DNA from: DASZHC01 sp035938215 | Lineage (GTDB): Bacteria; Verrucomicrobiota; Verrucomicrobiia; Chthoniobacterales; JAFAMB01 | NCBI GenBank assembly: GCA_035938215.1 | Contig: DASZHC010000029.1 | Coordinates: forward strand, 1-21,160 | Direction: 5' to 3' | Length of the DNA stretch: 21,160 nucleotides | Shown here: piece by piece, positions 1-7,284 of the stretch | How positions within the stretch are numbered: the first letter of the stretch is position 1 | How the letters are laid out: the number at the start of each line of letters is the position of its first letter | Notes under the pieces: generated by a model | Seen by the model: only the letters and a program-made list of their open reading frames with translations | Told to the model about the DNA's origin: nothing | Database searches by the model: none | Translations under genes and position numbers: made by a program

Positions 1-5
1 ACTTC

Positions 6-96
6 GAACGGTGAACGGTGAACGGTGAACGGTGAACGGTGAACGGTGAACGGTGAACGGTGAACGGTGAACGGTGAACGGTGAACGGTGAACGGT
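6..96 (+). repeat. Perfect heptamer array, 13 x GAACGGT
   Basis: Thirteen uninterrupted copies of GAACGGT fill this stretch, ending 4 nt before the stop codon of the minus-strand glycosyltransferase gene that follows. There are no spacers, so it is not a CRISPR. It is the purest of six heptamer arrays in the window, all written as GAA-first units on the plus strand. Perfect identity suggests recent expansion by replication slippage. The array may extend to the left of the window. Confidence 0.97.
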
Positions 97-100
97 TCTG

Positions 101-934
101 TTATTCAACTCCCGGTCGCTCTTCTGTCACCGATTCAGAACTTTGTGCGGAAAGGGGTGCGGGCTTTGTGTAGTCGCCTCGGCTGAAGAACTTTTCCAAC
201 CAGACGTACAGGCAAATAAACAGATAGCGGCTCCCCATTTCCTTGATTTTGAGTTTGGGTTCGCCTGTTCTTCTGTTGCGCCAGGTGATCGGAATGATCG
301 TCCAGGAGTAACCGCGAACGATCGCTTTGAGGGGAATCTCCACCGTGAGATTGAAATGGGGCGCAATGAGGGGGCGGCACCCGTCGATCACCGTTTTCCG
401 GTACGCTTTGAAAGCGTTGGTCGTATCGTTCAGACCGATGTTGAAAAGGAATTGCAGGAATTTGTTAGCCAGGCGGTTCAAGACAAGCTTTGTCCACGGA
501 TAATCGATTGTCCCGCCCCCTTTAATGAATCGGCTTCCGAAAACGCAGTCCCAACCTTCATTGAGTTTTTCCCAATAGTGGACGACATCCCGGCAATCGT
601 CCGATTCGTCGGCCATCATGATGACGGCTGCGTCCCCACGCATTTGCTCAAGGCCATATAGCACCGCCCGTCCGAACCCGTGTTCTCCGTGGTTTTGAAC
701 TGGAGACAGTACCGGGATTCGGCTCTTCAGATCCTGCAAGATAGCCCAGGTCCCGTCCCTGCTTCCGTCGTCTACCACGACAATTTCGTGGGGCACGCCG
801 CGAAGACGCAGCTCGACGGTCAGATGTTCGACGGTTGATGCGATGCATCCCTCTTCATCGCGTGCAGGAATGATAACGCTCAGGCTATGCAGTTTGGAAG
901 CTGTTGCGTCTGGTGTCATGAAAATGCGAGACAA
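101..934 (-). CDS. Family 2 glycosyltransferase, DPM1-like
   Basis: A 277-aa GT-A fold glycosyltransferase of the dolichyl/undecaprenyl-phosphate sugar synthase type, which transfers a sugar from a nucleotide donor to a polyprenyl phosphate at the inner membrane face. Seen in the sequence: the N-terminal strand SVIIPARDEE (residues 19-28), the nucleotide-binding VVDDGSRDGT (53-62), the metal-site region MMADESDD (106-113) and the GSRF block (133-136). No multi-pass GtrA-type membrane domain follows, so it is the soluble or peripheral type. The C-terminal ~25 residues are Ser/Glu/Pro-rich and not family-like. Start: ATG at 934; a second ATG at 919 (M6) is also possible. The acceptor and sugar cannot be told from sequence. 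It is divergent from the epimerase gene, and both fit surface glycan synthesis. Confidence 0.88.
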   Translation of the reverse strand: MSRIFMTPDATASKLHSLSVIIPARDEEGCIASTVEHLTVELRLRGVPHEIVVVDDGSRDGTWAILQDLKSRIPVLSPVQNHGEHGFGRAVLYGLEQMRGDAAVIMMADESDDCRDVVHYWEKLNEGWDCVFGSRFIKGGGTIDYPWTKLVLNRLANKFLQFLFNIGLNDTTNAFKAYRKTVIDGCRPLIAPHFNLTVEIPLKAIVRGYSWTIIPITWRNRRTGEPKLKIKEMGSRYLFICLYVWLEKFFSRGDYTKPAPLSAQSSESVTEERPGVE

Positions 935-1027
935 AAGCGATTTCTGAATCTAACAGTCACGCAGGTAAAGAAAAGACGGCAAACCGAGGTTTGGGTCGGA
1001 CATCGTTGGGCTGGATGGCAACCTGCT

Positions 1028-1053
1028 GGTAGAGCCGAATCTCCGAGCCGGCC
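1028..1053 (+). repeat. REP-like hairpin, copy R1
   Basis: GGTAG head, then stem arm AGCCGA, loop ATCTCCGAG, stem arm CCGGCC. Four of six stem positions pair Watson-Crick; the two others are A/C on this strand and G/T wobbles on the opposite strand. Same head and loop as R2-R4. Confidence 0.8.
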
Positions 1054-1059
1054 GTTTAT

Positions 1060-1080
1060 TGGAGGGCGTCCGCTCCGTCG
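1060..1080 (+). repeat. 21-bp dispersed repeat, inverse of 8101-8121
   Basis: These 21 bases are the exact reverse complement of 8101-8121 and diverge immediately on both sides. Contains GGAGGGCGTCCGCTCC, itself partly palindromic. Both copies are intergenic. Confidence 0.85.
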
Positions 1081-1110
1081 ATGAGTCAGCGGTCTCAGTG
1101 GAGGCGCTAA

Positions 1111-1171
1111 GTAGGCGAAGCGTCCCGCTTTGCACGCTTCAAGACAGGGCAAACCGAGACGGTTCGCCTAC
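1111..1171. repeat. Imperfect inverted repeat, GTAGGCGAA arms
   Basis: Arms GTAGGCGAAGCGTC (1111-1124) and GACGGTTCGCCTAC (1158-1171) are reverse complements at 13 of 14 positions, with a 33-nt spacer. The left arm begins with GTAG, like the REP heads nearby, but the sequence is otherwise a different family. Confidence 0.75.
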
Positions 1172-1368
1172 ATCGCATCCGGATGACGGGAATTTTGTTC
1201 TCGTTGTTCAGGCAGCTTGCTGCTGGTGCGCTTGGCGTTCATTTAAAAAAGGATGGCCTTCGTACTTTATTCCAAGATGGCTCTATCTGGAGAATCATGA
1301 AGCGAGAAAGGCTCGCACAAGGGCACGGAAGATTTCATTCTTACTCTTTTGTGCTTTGGTCTATTTTC

Positions 1369-2430
1369 ATGAAGATCTTTGTCACCGGAATCTGCGGATT
1401 TGTCGGGAGCGCCGTCGCGCGGCGCATCCGGGAAATTCTCCCCGATTCGGACCTCTTCGGCGTCGATAACCTGAGCCGAGCTGGAAGCGAGATGAATCGG
1501 CGGCTCGCAGCCGACGGCATTCGTTGCTGGCACGCCGATATACGTTCGGCCAGTGACCTCGAGAGTTTGCCTCCGGCGGATTGGGTGATTGATGCCGCGG
1601 CTCTCCCAAGTGTGCTGGCAGGCGTCGACAACCGTTCGAGCAGCCGCCAATTGGTGGAGCACAATCTGTTCGGAACAGTAAACGTTCTGGAATATTGCCG
1701 GCGATCAAGTGCAGGTTTCATCCTTTTGAGCACTAGCCGGGTCTATGCAATCCGGCCATTATCCGAACTAACACTAGAGATCGATGGAAAACGATTTGTG
1801 CCGCGATTTTCCAAAATTGAAGTCGCGGGAATCTCATCTGCCGGTGTGAGCGAAGAGTTCAGTACCGCTGCTCCTGTTTCGCTTTACGGAGCAACCAAAC
1901 TTGCTTCCGAGGCTTTGGCTTTGGAGTATGGCGATACTTTTGGGATACCGGTTTGGATCAACCGTTGCGGTATTCTGGCCGGGGCCGGCCAGTTCGGAAC
2001 AGCGGAACAGGGCATTTTTTCCTTTTGGTTGCACGCCTGGCGTTCACGCAGATCGCTGCGTTATATCGGTTTCGGGGGAAGAGGGCTGCAGGTCCGGGAC
2101 GCTTTTCATCCTGAGGATCTCGCGGAGTTGATACTGAGACAGGTCCGAAATCCGGAAACAAAACCTGATCGGATATGCAACGTGGGGGGTGGAATCGATT
2201 ATTCGATGTCGCTACTCGAATTGAGCGAATGGTGTACCGAACGGTTCGGGCCGCATGAGGTCATTTCGGACATTAAGGAGCGGCGCTTCGATATACCCTG
2301 GCTGGTTCTCGATTCGACCCGCGCACGTTCGGTCTGGAACTGGAATCCGCGTCGATCGCTCCTCTCCATCCTGGCCGAGATTGCCGATCACGCCGACAAG
2401 AACCCGAACTGGCTGGAAAGGACGATGTAG
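1369..2430 (+). CDS. NAD-dependent sugar-nucleotide epimerase/dehydratase (extended SDR)
   Basis: A 353-aa extended short-chain dehydrogenase/reductase, resembling CDP-paratose/tyvelose 2-epimerases and related UDP-sugar epimerases. It would reshape a nucleotide sugar for surface glycan synthesis in the cytoplasm. Seen: Rossmann motif GICGFVG (residues 7-13), acidic D33 closing strand 2 (GVDN) as expected for NAD, catalytic-type STS (121-123), and Y173-x3-K177 in SLYGATK. The NRCG block (198-201) follows, as in paratose epimerases. Start: ATG at 1369 puts the Rossmann strand at residue 2; the frame is open to 1183, with an alternative ATG at 1297, but that extension has no resemblance to the family. 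No clear ribosome binding site is visible. The exact substrate is not readable. A heptamer array begins 5 nt after the stop. Confidence 0.87.
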   Translation: MKIFVTGICGFVGSAVARRIREILPDSDLFGVDNLSRAGSEMNRRLAADGIRCWHADIRSASDLESLPPADWVIDAAALPSVLAGVDNRSSSRQLVEHNLFGTVNVLEYCRRSSAGFILLSTSRVYAIRPLSELTLEIDGKRFVPRFSKIEVAGISSAGVSEEFSTAAPVSLYGATKLASEALALEYGDTFGIPVWINRCGILAGAGQFGTAEQGIFSFWLHAWRSRRSLRYIGFGGRGLQVRDAFHPEDLAELILRQVRNPETKPDRICNVGGGIDYSMSLLELSEWCTERFGPHEVISDIKERRFDIPWLVLDSTRARSVWNWNPRRSLLSILAEIADHADKNPNWLERTM

Positions 2431-2435
2431 GGGTG

Positions 2436-2559
2436 GAAGACAGAAGTAGAAGACAGAAGTAGAAGACAGAAGACAGAACCCCGGGCCACAGATTTCACAG
2501 ATGAACCCCGGAACTCCGAACTCCGAACGGTGAACTGGGAACGGCGAACGGCGAACTCG
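2436..2559 (+). repeat. Composite heptamer array H2
   Basis: Phased units: GAAGACA alternating with the 6-mer GAAGTA, then GAACCCC, a 20-bp insert containing CACAGATTTCACAGAT, then GAACCCC, GAACTCC x2, GAACGGT, GAACTGG, GAACGGC x2, GAACTCG. It starts 5 nt after the epimerase stop codon and ends just before the vapC remnant. Confidence 0.9.
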
Positions 2560-2564
2560 CGCAC

Positions 2565-2663
2565 TTATCTCGCCTCCAGTGGATCCTGCCACTGCAATTC
2601 TGGAAACCGAGCAAAGTCCCGATCGGTCGAGTAAAGGACGAATCCGTTTTCAATAGCCAGGCT
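2565..2663 (-). pseudogene. VapC (PIN domain toxin) C-terminal remnant
   Basis: The minus-strand frame ending at TAA 2565-2567 reads SLAIENGFVLYSTDRDF and continues ARFPELQWQDPLEAR. This is the C-terminal end of a VapC-type PIN ribonuclease: helix LAIENG, strand, then the STDRDF block carrying the last acidic residues, then the FPELQW-DPL tail. Only about 32 residues remain; the N-terminal acidic residue, the D-x-N start motif and the middle of the domain are absent. It lies in a different frame from, and directly abuts, the preceding antitoxin segment, so an internal deletion has joined the end of vapB to the end of vapC. It cannot be an active nuclease. Confidence 0.82.
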
Positions 2664-2875
2664 TCCGAGATGTCGTCCAGATTCCCGATCAGGCATCGAC
2701 CAAGGTCAACGGTATGAGTATGGAAGCTGGCGCGGCGCGGAGGGGGCGTCGCCAGTTGCGTTAATCCGGCTCGCAACGCTTCGTTCACCGCCTGCTTGAG
2801 GGAGAGTCGCTTTGCTTTTCGAACTTTTTCCAGGAGAATTGCGACATCTGGATCCAGGCTCAAAGTAGTCCTCAT
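2660..2875 (-). pseudogene. VapB-type antitoxin, truncated and fused out of frame
   Basis: Starts MRTTLSLDPDVAILLEK, the strand-plus-helix opening of VapB/ribbon-helix-helix antitoxins, with KQAVNEALRAGL at about residues 28-38 and the toxin-binding tail HTVDLGRCLIGNLDDISEA (54-72). The antitoxin match stops at about residue 72. After that the same frame reads through vapC DNA out of frame to a stop at 2495, giving a 126-aa chimeric ORF. The DNA-binding part is intact, so it could still bind an operator, but the last part of the toxin-neutralising tail is replaced. A TTGACA-like hexamer lies upstream on the same strand (2908-2913), with no good -10 seen. Its partner toxin is deleted. Confidence 0.8.
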
Positions 2876-2916
2876 GCATCAAAGCATGGCCGGGCTGATG
2901 TTATGATGTCAACGAT

Positions 2917-3063
2917 GAATACAGAATACAGAGGGCAGAAGGTAGAACGGCGAACAGTGAACGGTTTACTTCGGGGACAGAGTCGAGCACGATTGACGTG
3001 GGTTGGTGTGCCTCCAAAAACCCGAACCCCGAACCCCAAAACCCGAACGGCGAGCGGTGAACG
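2917..3063 (+). repeat. Heptamer array H3, in two blocks
   Basis: Block one (2917-2965) is seven units in exact phase: GAATACA x2, GAGGGCA, GAAGGTA, GAACGGC, GAACAGT, GAACGGT. A 58-nt unrelated insert follows, then block two (3024-3063): GAACCCC x2, AAAACCC, GAACGGC, GAGCGGT, GAACG. It fills most of the gap between the vapB remnant and the next glycosyltransferase gene. Confidence 0.88.
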
Positions 3064-3103
3064 AAAACTGGATTTCTTTTGGCGCCCGGTGTCAGAGTGA
3101 ATT

Positions 3104-3994
3104 GTGCGCGATCCAAGAATTTCTGTTGTTACTCCCTCCTATAACCAGGGCCAATTCATCCAGCAAACGATTTTAAGCGTGCTCGAGCAAAGATATCCGG
3201 ACCTTGAATATCAGATTCTGGATGGCGGAAGCCAGGACGGGACAGTCACAATCCTTCAAAAATATGATGCCGCCCTGGCTTTCTGGCGGTCCGGCAAGGA
3301 CAGTGGCCAAGCGGCGGCAATCAATGAGGGCTTTCGACGCGCCTCGGGAGATATTCTCTGTTGGCTCAATAGCGATGATCTCTACCTGGCGCATACGCTC
3401 AATAGCGTTGCGCAGATTTTTGCGGGCAATCTGGACGAGCCGTTGATAGCGTATGGCGGATGCGAACTGTTCGATGATCGGACGGGGACTTGCGAGCTTC
3501 GTCCGGCTATTTCGTTTGATCCTGCTTTGCTTGCCGTCTCAGATTTCCTCGATCAGCCCAGCACTTTCTGGACACGGGAGGCGTGGGAAATCGTTGGCCC
3601 GTTCGACGAATCCCTGCGTTACGGATTTGACTGGGAATGGTTTATCCGTGCGAGCAGGGTTTGCCGCTTCGTTTCCGTCGGTCAAACGCTCTCGCGATAC
3701 CGGATCCATGCCCTTCACAAAAGCGGCAGCGGCGGAAAGACGAGATGGCTCGAACTGTTGAAGATTGTTCGGATGCATTCCTCGGCGGACGTTATACGGA
3801 ACTACGAATATCTGATTGCGAACGATTCGGCTCGTTGGTGGCTCAATAAACGGATGCGCCTTGAACAGATGATTCGCGCCGTTGCGCCGGGCGTGGCTGG
3901 CGCTGCAGCAAACGTGTTGAGCCCGCCGTTCTGGTTTGTGCCGCCCGGTATTTCGCGCGAGATGCTTTGGAAGATTTCCGGAATACGAGGGTGA
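3104..3994 (+). CDS. Family 2 glycosyltransferase
   Basis: A 296-aa inverting GT-A glycosyltransferase of the kind found in O-antigen and exopolysaccharide clusters. Seen: VVTPSYNQGQFI (residues 8-19), nucleotide-binding LDGGSQDGT (39-47), the metal-binding DxD variant NSDD (89-92), the acceptor region FLDQPSTFW (148-156) and the catalytic-base region DWEWFIRAS (176-184). No transmembrane helix is evident, so it is cytoplasmic or membrane-associated. Start: GTG at 3104 places the first strand at residue 6; no clear Shine-Dalgarno precedes it. Its stop codon TGA overlaps the first unit of heptamer array H4. Donor and acceptor sugars are unknown. Confidence 0.88.
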   Translation: MRDPRISVVTPSYNQGQFIQQTILSVLEQRYPDLEYQILDGGSQDGTVTILQKYDAALAFWRSGKDSGQAAAINEGFRRASGDILCWLNSDDLYLAHTLNSVAQIFAGNLDEPLIAYGGCELFDDRTGTCELRPAISFDPALLAVSDFLDQPSTFWTREAWEIVGPFDESLRYGFDWEWFIRASRVCRFVSVGQTLSRYRIHALHKSGSGGKTRWLELLKIVRMHSSADVIRNYEYLIANDSARWWLNKRMRLEQMIRAVAPGVAGAAANVLSPPFWFVPPGISREMLWKISGIRG

Positions 3995-4198
3995 AGGCAG
4001 AAGGCAGAAGGCAGAAGGCAGAATACAGAATAGAATACAGAATAGAATACAGAATCAGAATACAGAACTTCGAACCCCCAAACTCCGAGCCCCGAACCCC
4101 AAACGGTGAACGGCGAACGGTGAACGGTGAACGGCGAACGGCGAACGGTGAACGGCGATGCAGGTTCAAAACTCCGAACGAACTCCGAACCCCAAACT
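3993..4198 (+). repeat. Composite heptamer array H4
   Basis: The longest array. GAAGGCA x4 (3993-4020), then GAATACA alternating with the 5-mer GAATA to 4064, GAACTTC, GAACCCC-type units, AAACGGT, then seven GAACGGC/GAACGGT units to 4156, and finally degenerate ACTCC/GAACCCC units. The first unit overlaps the stop codon of the upstream glycosyltransferase gene. Confidence 0.92.
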
Positions 4199-4220
4199 TA
4201 CAAGCCTGCTTCGTAATAGC

Positions 4221-4246
4221 GGCCGGCTCGGAGATCCGGCCCTACC
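4221..4246 (-). repeat. REP-like hairpin, copy R2
   Basis: Read on the minus strand: head GGTAG, perfect 6-bp stem GGCCGG/CCGGCC around the loop ATCTCCGAG. It lies between the convergent glycosyltransferase and rnc genes, just after heptamer array H4. Confidence 0.85.
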
Positions 4247-4273
4247 AACGCCGCAATCCGCTACTCGTTGGCG

Positions 4274-4301
4274 CTCAGCACTTTCCACCACCAGCTCCAG
4301 G
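4274..4301 (-). repeat. 3'-end motif, copy directly after the rnc stop
   Basis: Read on the minus strand this begins CCTGGAGCTGGTGGTGGA immediately after the rnc stop codon. It matches about 21 of 28 positions of the sequence that forms the 3' end of rnhC, and is also similar to the 3' end of mutY. Confidence 0.6.
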
Positions 4302-5138
4302 CTAGGGGGATGATTTTAGCGGGCGGCTGCCCAGTTTCCTGCGGCGTACGGGTCTGGATGGCGGAGGTTCGGCTTCGACTTCGGCTTGAACCTTTGGAAG
4401 GACCGGTTTGGTTTCGGTTTCCTCCGTATCCATTCCCCATTTTTCAGCCTTGAGAGCGGAAAGCGCCGCGGCCGTCTCCGCCTGCTTCTTGCTTGAACCT
4501 GAACCGGAGCCCAATTCGAGACCGTCCCAGATCACTTTTGCAACGAACAGCTTTTGATGTTCAGGACCGGTCTGAGAGACGATTTCATAGCTTGGGCTTT
4601 TGGGCGAAATGGCTTGAAGAATCTCCTGAAGCTGCCCTTTCGGATTGACCTCAAGAGGCTGTTGGGTAAGACGCTGAATATCCTGCTGGGCTTCCTCCAG
4701 CACAAAACGGCGGACGATCTCGATATTGCTGTCCAAATACATTGCTCCCACCAGAGCCTCATACGCATCAGCCAGAATGGATGCCCGCTGGCGTCCTCCG
4801 CTCGCTTCTTCGCCGCGTCCCATCATCAGATAGGTACCAAGACCGATATTGATTGCGTGGACCTTCAATCCCTCACGTGAAACGAGCCGCGACCGCAACT
4901 TGGTAAGTTGTCCTTCGCTGAATTGCGGAAACAGGCGGAAAAGATGTTCGGTGAAAATCACCTGCAGCACTGCGTCGCCGAGAAACTCCAGACGCTGATT
5001 ATCAAAGTGATGCCGTTGCGTTTCGTGTCCGAGGCTTGGATGCGTCAATGCTTCAGCCAAAAGCAGCGAATTTCGGAATTTGTATCCGATCCGCTGTTCC
5101 AGGGGGTTCATCAATGCTGTGTCCTGAAATCCTGTCAC
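4302..5138 (-). CDS. rnc: Ribonuclease III
   Basis: Double-strand-specific endoribonuclease that processes rRNA precursors and structured mRNAs in the cytoplasm; 278 aa. The RNase III domain carries NQRLEFLGDAVL (residues 47-58) with metal ligands E51 and D55, and ADAYEALVGA (123-132) with D124 and E127. Q48 stands where E. coli has the non-ligand Glu of NERLEFLGD. The dsRNA-binding domain runs from about NPKGQLQEIL (165-174) to SKKQAETAAALSAL (216-229). A ~45-residue acidic/Pro then basic tail (PVRRRKLGSR) makes it longer than the usual 220-240 aa. Start: ATG at 5138; M10 at 5111 would give a start nearer the usual length. It lies 67 nt downstream of the unknown 502-aa gene, on the same strand. 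Confidence 0.96.
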   Translation of the reverse strand: MTGFQDTALMNPLEQRIGYKFRNSLLLAEALTHPSLGHETQRHHFDNQRLEFLGDAVLQVIFTEHLFRLFPQFSEGQLTKLRSRLVSREGLKVHAINIGLGTYLMMGRGEEASGGRQRASILADAYEALVGAMYLDSNIEIVRRFVLEEAQQDIQRLTQQPLEVNPKGQLQEILQAISPKSPSYEIVSQTGPEHQKLFVAKVIWDGLELGSGSGSSKKQAETAAALSALKAEKWGMDTEETETKPVLPKVQAEVEAEPPPSRPVRRRKLGSRPLKSSP

Positions 5139-5205
5139 GGTGCAAAAATGAACTCTTCTCGCGCGCCATTCGCGAGTTGAACGACCAGGAAACTCCCGCC
5201 GTATG

Positions 5206-6714
5206 TTATGCTACGGGCTCGAGCTTGGCGACCTCCGGTTCCTTATAGCCAAACAAACGGCGCTCCTTAATAGTCGCGGCTGCCTTATCAGGCAGCATTT
5301 TTTCCCAGCCTGGTGTTCCGCTCTTGATACTGTTCAGAACATCTCGTGAAAAGATTTCCATGATCGAAGAATCATATCCGACGATCGGCGCAAGATAGTG
5401 GTTCTCCAGCAAATGCGCGTAAAGATTCCGCAGATGCATTTGGACCTGGAGGTTTATCGCGTTGATCCATACATCCGTTGCTAACGGATGAAGTGATGTT
5501 CCAAAAGCGGGAACCGCACACGCTGTGGGATTGGCCGAACAGTAGCGGTCGTAAGCACTCTTCCGCATCGGATAAATGTACAGCTTGATCAGATTCTTGA
5601 ATAAGCGCCCAAACGATTCGAGAATCCCACCGTCGAGATTCTCGTAATACTTCTCGTTGAACACTTCCAGGAGGTTATTGATCCCCATTGCAACGCCGAC
5701 CATTTGTTTTGTATACCGGCGGAAGTAGGAGGTAAGCCTGTAGAATTCCAGGTAATTGGAGATAAGAACGTTATTTCCGATGGCGGCCAGGGTATCTACC
5801 CGATCGAGAAAATCTTTGTGGTCGATGTTTCCGGACGCGAGCAGGTTGGCCATGGTTATCTCCATGAGGACGACCACATCTACGCCCTTGAGAGCAGGTT
5901 CCTGAAGGAACTGGGCCAACGCGCAGCGCAACATATCTTCGTTGACAAGCGTGACCGGCCGGAAGCTCCCTCGTTCCACAACAATCGCCTTCTTGTACAG
6001 GACCTCGGAGGGCTGCAAGACTTCACCTTTCGGGCTGAACATGACCGCGTTCGTCAAGCCATACTCAACCAACTTCAGACTCATCAACCGATTGTCGACG
6101 TTGGCAAAGAGCGGTCCCGCGAAATTGATCATGTCGACCTCAATGCGATCGATACCCAGGTTATCGGCCATAGAGCGAATAAACTGGTCCTGATCGTTGA
6201 TGTAGTAAAACGCTCCGTAAGTGAGGTTGACACCAATGATCCCCAGGGCCTGCTGTTGCAGAATATTTTCCTTGTCCAGCATTCTGACATGAATGACCAC
6301 GTCGCTGGGAGGTGTATTCGGCTCCGCCTGGAACCTGACACCCATCCAGCCATGCGCTTCATTTGTTCCCTTGAAGCTTTTTGCAGCCACAGTATCAGAG
6401 AAAACAAAGAATTGCGTGCGTTCCCCCCGAACGGTGTGAAGGCGTTCAATTAAAAGATTGTACTCGTGATCCAGCATGAGTCCTAATCGTTCCTGGGAAA
6501 CATAACGCGCCGCTTTACCGTATATCTCGTCGCTGAATTTCATGTCGTAGGCAGAGATCGACTTGGCGACGGTACCTGCCGCCCCGCCAGCTTGGAAAAA
6601 GTGGCGAGCAACTTCCTGCCCGGCACCTATCTCAGCGAACGTGCCGTATTTTGCCTGATCGAGGTTGATGGTCAGGGCTTTACGATTTGTCGTTAGGAGT
6701 TCAGATGATTCCAT
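5206..6714 (-). CDS. Conserved ~500-aa protein of unknown function
   Basis: A 502-aa protein that I recognise as a widespread conserved family opening with ALTINLDQAKYGTFAEIGAG and followed by EVARHFFQAGGAAGTVAKS and ISAYDM. Family members are often labelled TonB-dependent receptor or nicotinate-nucleotide adenylyltransferase in automated annotation. Nothing here supports either label: there is no signal peptide, no beta-barrel or plug pattern and no HxGH nucleotidyltransferase motif. Other conserved-looking blocks are HGWMGVRFQ, VVIHVRMLD, ALGIIGVNL, RIEVDMI and YKKAIVVERGSFRPVT. It is predominantly soluble, with mixed alpha/beta character by eye. Start: ATG at 6714, at the usual N-terminus. 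It is upstream of rnc on the same strand and may be cotranscribed. The function is unknown. Confidence 0.85.
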   Translation of the reverse strand: MESSELLTTNRKALTINLDQAKYGTFAEIGAGQEVARHFFQAGGAAGTVAKSISAYDMKFSDEIYGKAARYVSQERLGLMLDHEYNLLIERLHTVRGERTQFFVFSDTVAAKSFKGTNEAHGWMGVRFQAEPNTPPSDVVIHVRMLDKENILQQQALGIIGVNLTYGAFYYINDQDQFIRSMADNLGIDRIEVDMINFAGPLFANVDNRLMSLKLVEYGLTNAVMFSPKGEVLQPSEVLYKKAIVVERGSFRPVTLVNEDMLRCALAQFLQEPALKGVDVVVLMEITMANLLASGNIDHKDFLDRVDTLAAIGNNVLISNYLEFYRLTSYFRRYTKQMVGVAMGINNLLEVFNEKYYENLDGGILESFGRLFKNLIKLYIYPMRKSAYDRYCSANPTACAVPAFGTSLHPLATDVWINAINLQVQMHLRNLYAHLLENHYLAPIVGYDSSIMEIFSRDVLNSIKSGTPGWEKMLPDKAAATIKERRLFGYKEPEVAKLEPVA

Positions 6715-6924
6715 GGCCGCTATGAGGGTAGTTTAACCTGCTATTACCACGAAGACAAAAGGCAATATCATTGCCAAGATTGATGGTTTTACCAACAAAA
6801 GGTGACAAATTGCAGCATTCGCATTTTTGCGTCTGCTAAGACCTCGTGCAAATCGGCGGTACTCGCTCTGGGGTCGCGGGTCAATGATTTGAATTCCGAG
6901 GCGACTTTCCGTATAAACGGGAGT
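6715..6924. other. Divergent intergenic region, unknown gene / RF-1-like gene
   Basis: No convincing gene. The only structure I see is a small inverted repeat, GGCAAT-atc-ATTGCC, at 6762-6776, which could be an operator or chance. Confidence 0.35.
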
Positions 6925-7284
6925 GTGCCTGCTTTTCCGGTTTCGGACAAGAAAGCGAGGGCGTTGCGGAGCCGACTCGCGGCTCTTCAATGTTCGGAGC
7001 AAGACCTCGAGGAAAGCTTTTTCAAGGGGAACGGGGTAGACCTCCGCCATCGAGCCACCGGCATTCGAATTCGTTGCTGCCGCGAGACGAGTCAAGCCTT
7101 GAACCGGTTTCTGGCCCGCAGGTTGCTGGCGGACGAACTCGAGGCGCGACTTCAGAACAAGACGCGGTACCAGGTGAAGGCGGAAAAGCTGCGAGAGACC
7201 AAGGGGAAAAGAAGCGTTCCAGGCATCACCGAAAGACTTCGACAATACATTTTGCCCCCCATTGAAGGCAAAAACGAGTCCTAG
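6925..7284 (+). CDS. RF-1 domain protein lacking the GGQ motif (probably inactive)
   Basis: Related to small single-domain release-factor proteins (ArfB/RF-1 domain) that hydrolyse peptidyl-tRNA on stalled ribosomes. Seen in order: VSDKKARALRSRLAAL, then DLEESFFKGNG, then VDLRHRATGIRIRC, then SQALNRFLARRLL and a Lys/Arg-rich C-terminus. In intact members the ESF-x-x-G block is followed by the catalytic GPGGQ-x-x-N segment before the LRH-x-TGI block. Here KGNG runs straight into VDLRH (junction near 7035/7036), so about a dozen residues including GGQ are missing in frame. The start is uncertain: GTG at 6925 fits the family length; the frame also has an ATG at 6802. The last ~25 residues look unlike the family, and a second frame (KKRSRHHRK) resembles the usual basic tail, so a late frameshift is possible. 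The stop codon TAG is formed at the edge of a MITE-like element. Confidence 0.75.
   Translation: MPAFPVSDKKARALRSRLAALQCSEQDLEESFFKGNGVDLRHRATGIRIRCCRETSQALNRFLARRLLADELEARLQNKTRYQVKAEKLRETKGKRSVPGITERLRQYILPPIEGKNES

Larger units (their letters stand above)
935..1368. other. 434-bp divergent intergenic region with repeats
   Basis: Between the divergent glycosyltransferase and epimerase genes I see no convincing coding sequence. It holds a REP-like hairpin (1028-1053), a 21-bp sequence (1060-1080) repeated in inverse orientation at 8101-8121, and an inverted repeat at 1111-1171. The epimerase frame stays open upstream of 1369 to 1183, but that part shows no family resemblance. Confidence 0.6.

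Noticed and set aside
6..96. CRISPR array
   Set aside because: The unit is 7 nt with no spacers and no cas genes in the window; it is a simple tandem repeat.
143..661. 172-aa plus-strand reading frame
   Set aside because: Antisense to the DPM1-like glycosyltransferase, which shows all expected motifs.
3843..4169. Arg-Ser-Pro-Phe repeat protein on the minus strand
   Set aside because: The repeats (RRSPF) are the heptamer array translated; 7-nt units read in all three frames, so protein periodicity is automatic.
5704..6453. 249-aa plus-strand reading frame
   Set aside because: It lies wholly antisense to the conserved 502-aa gene, which has much stronger family evidence.
6762..6776. Operator-like inverted repeat GGCAAT-atc-ATTGCC
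   Set aside because: Six-bp arms occur by chance at this scale, and no promoter elements flank it.
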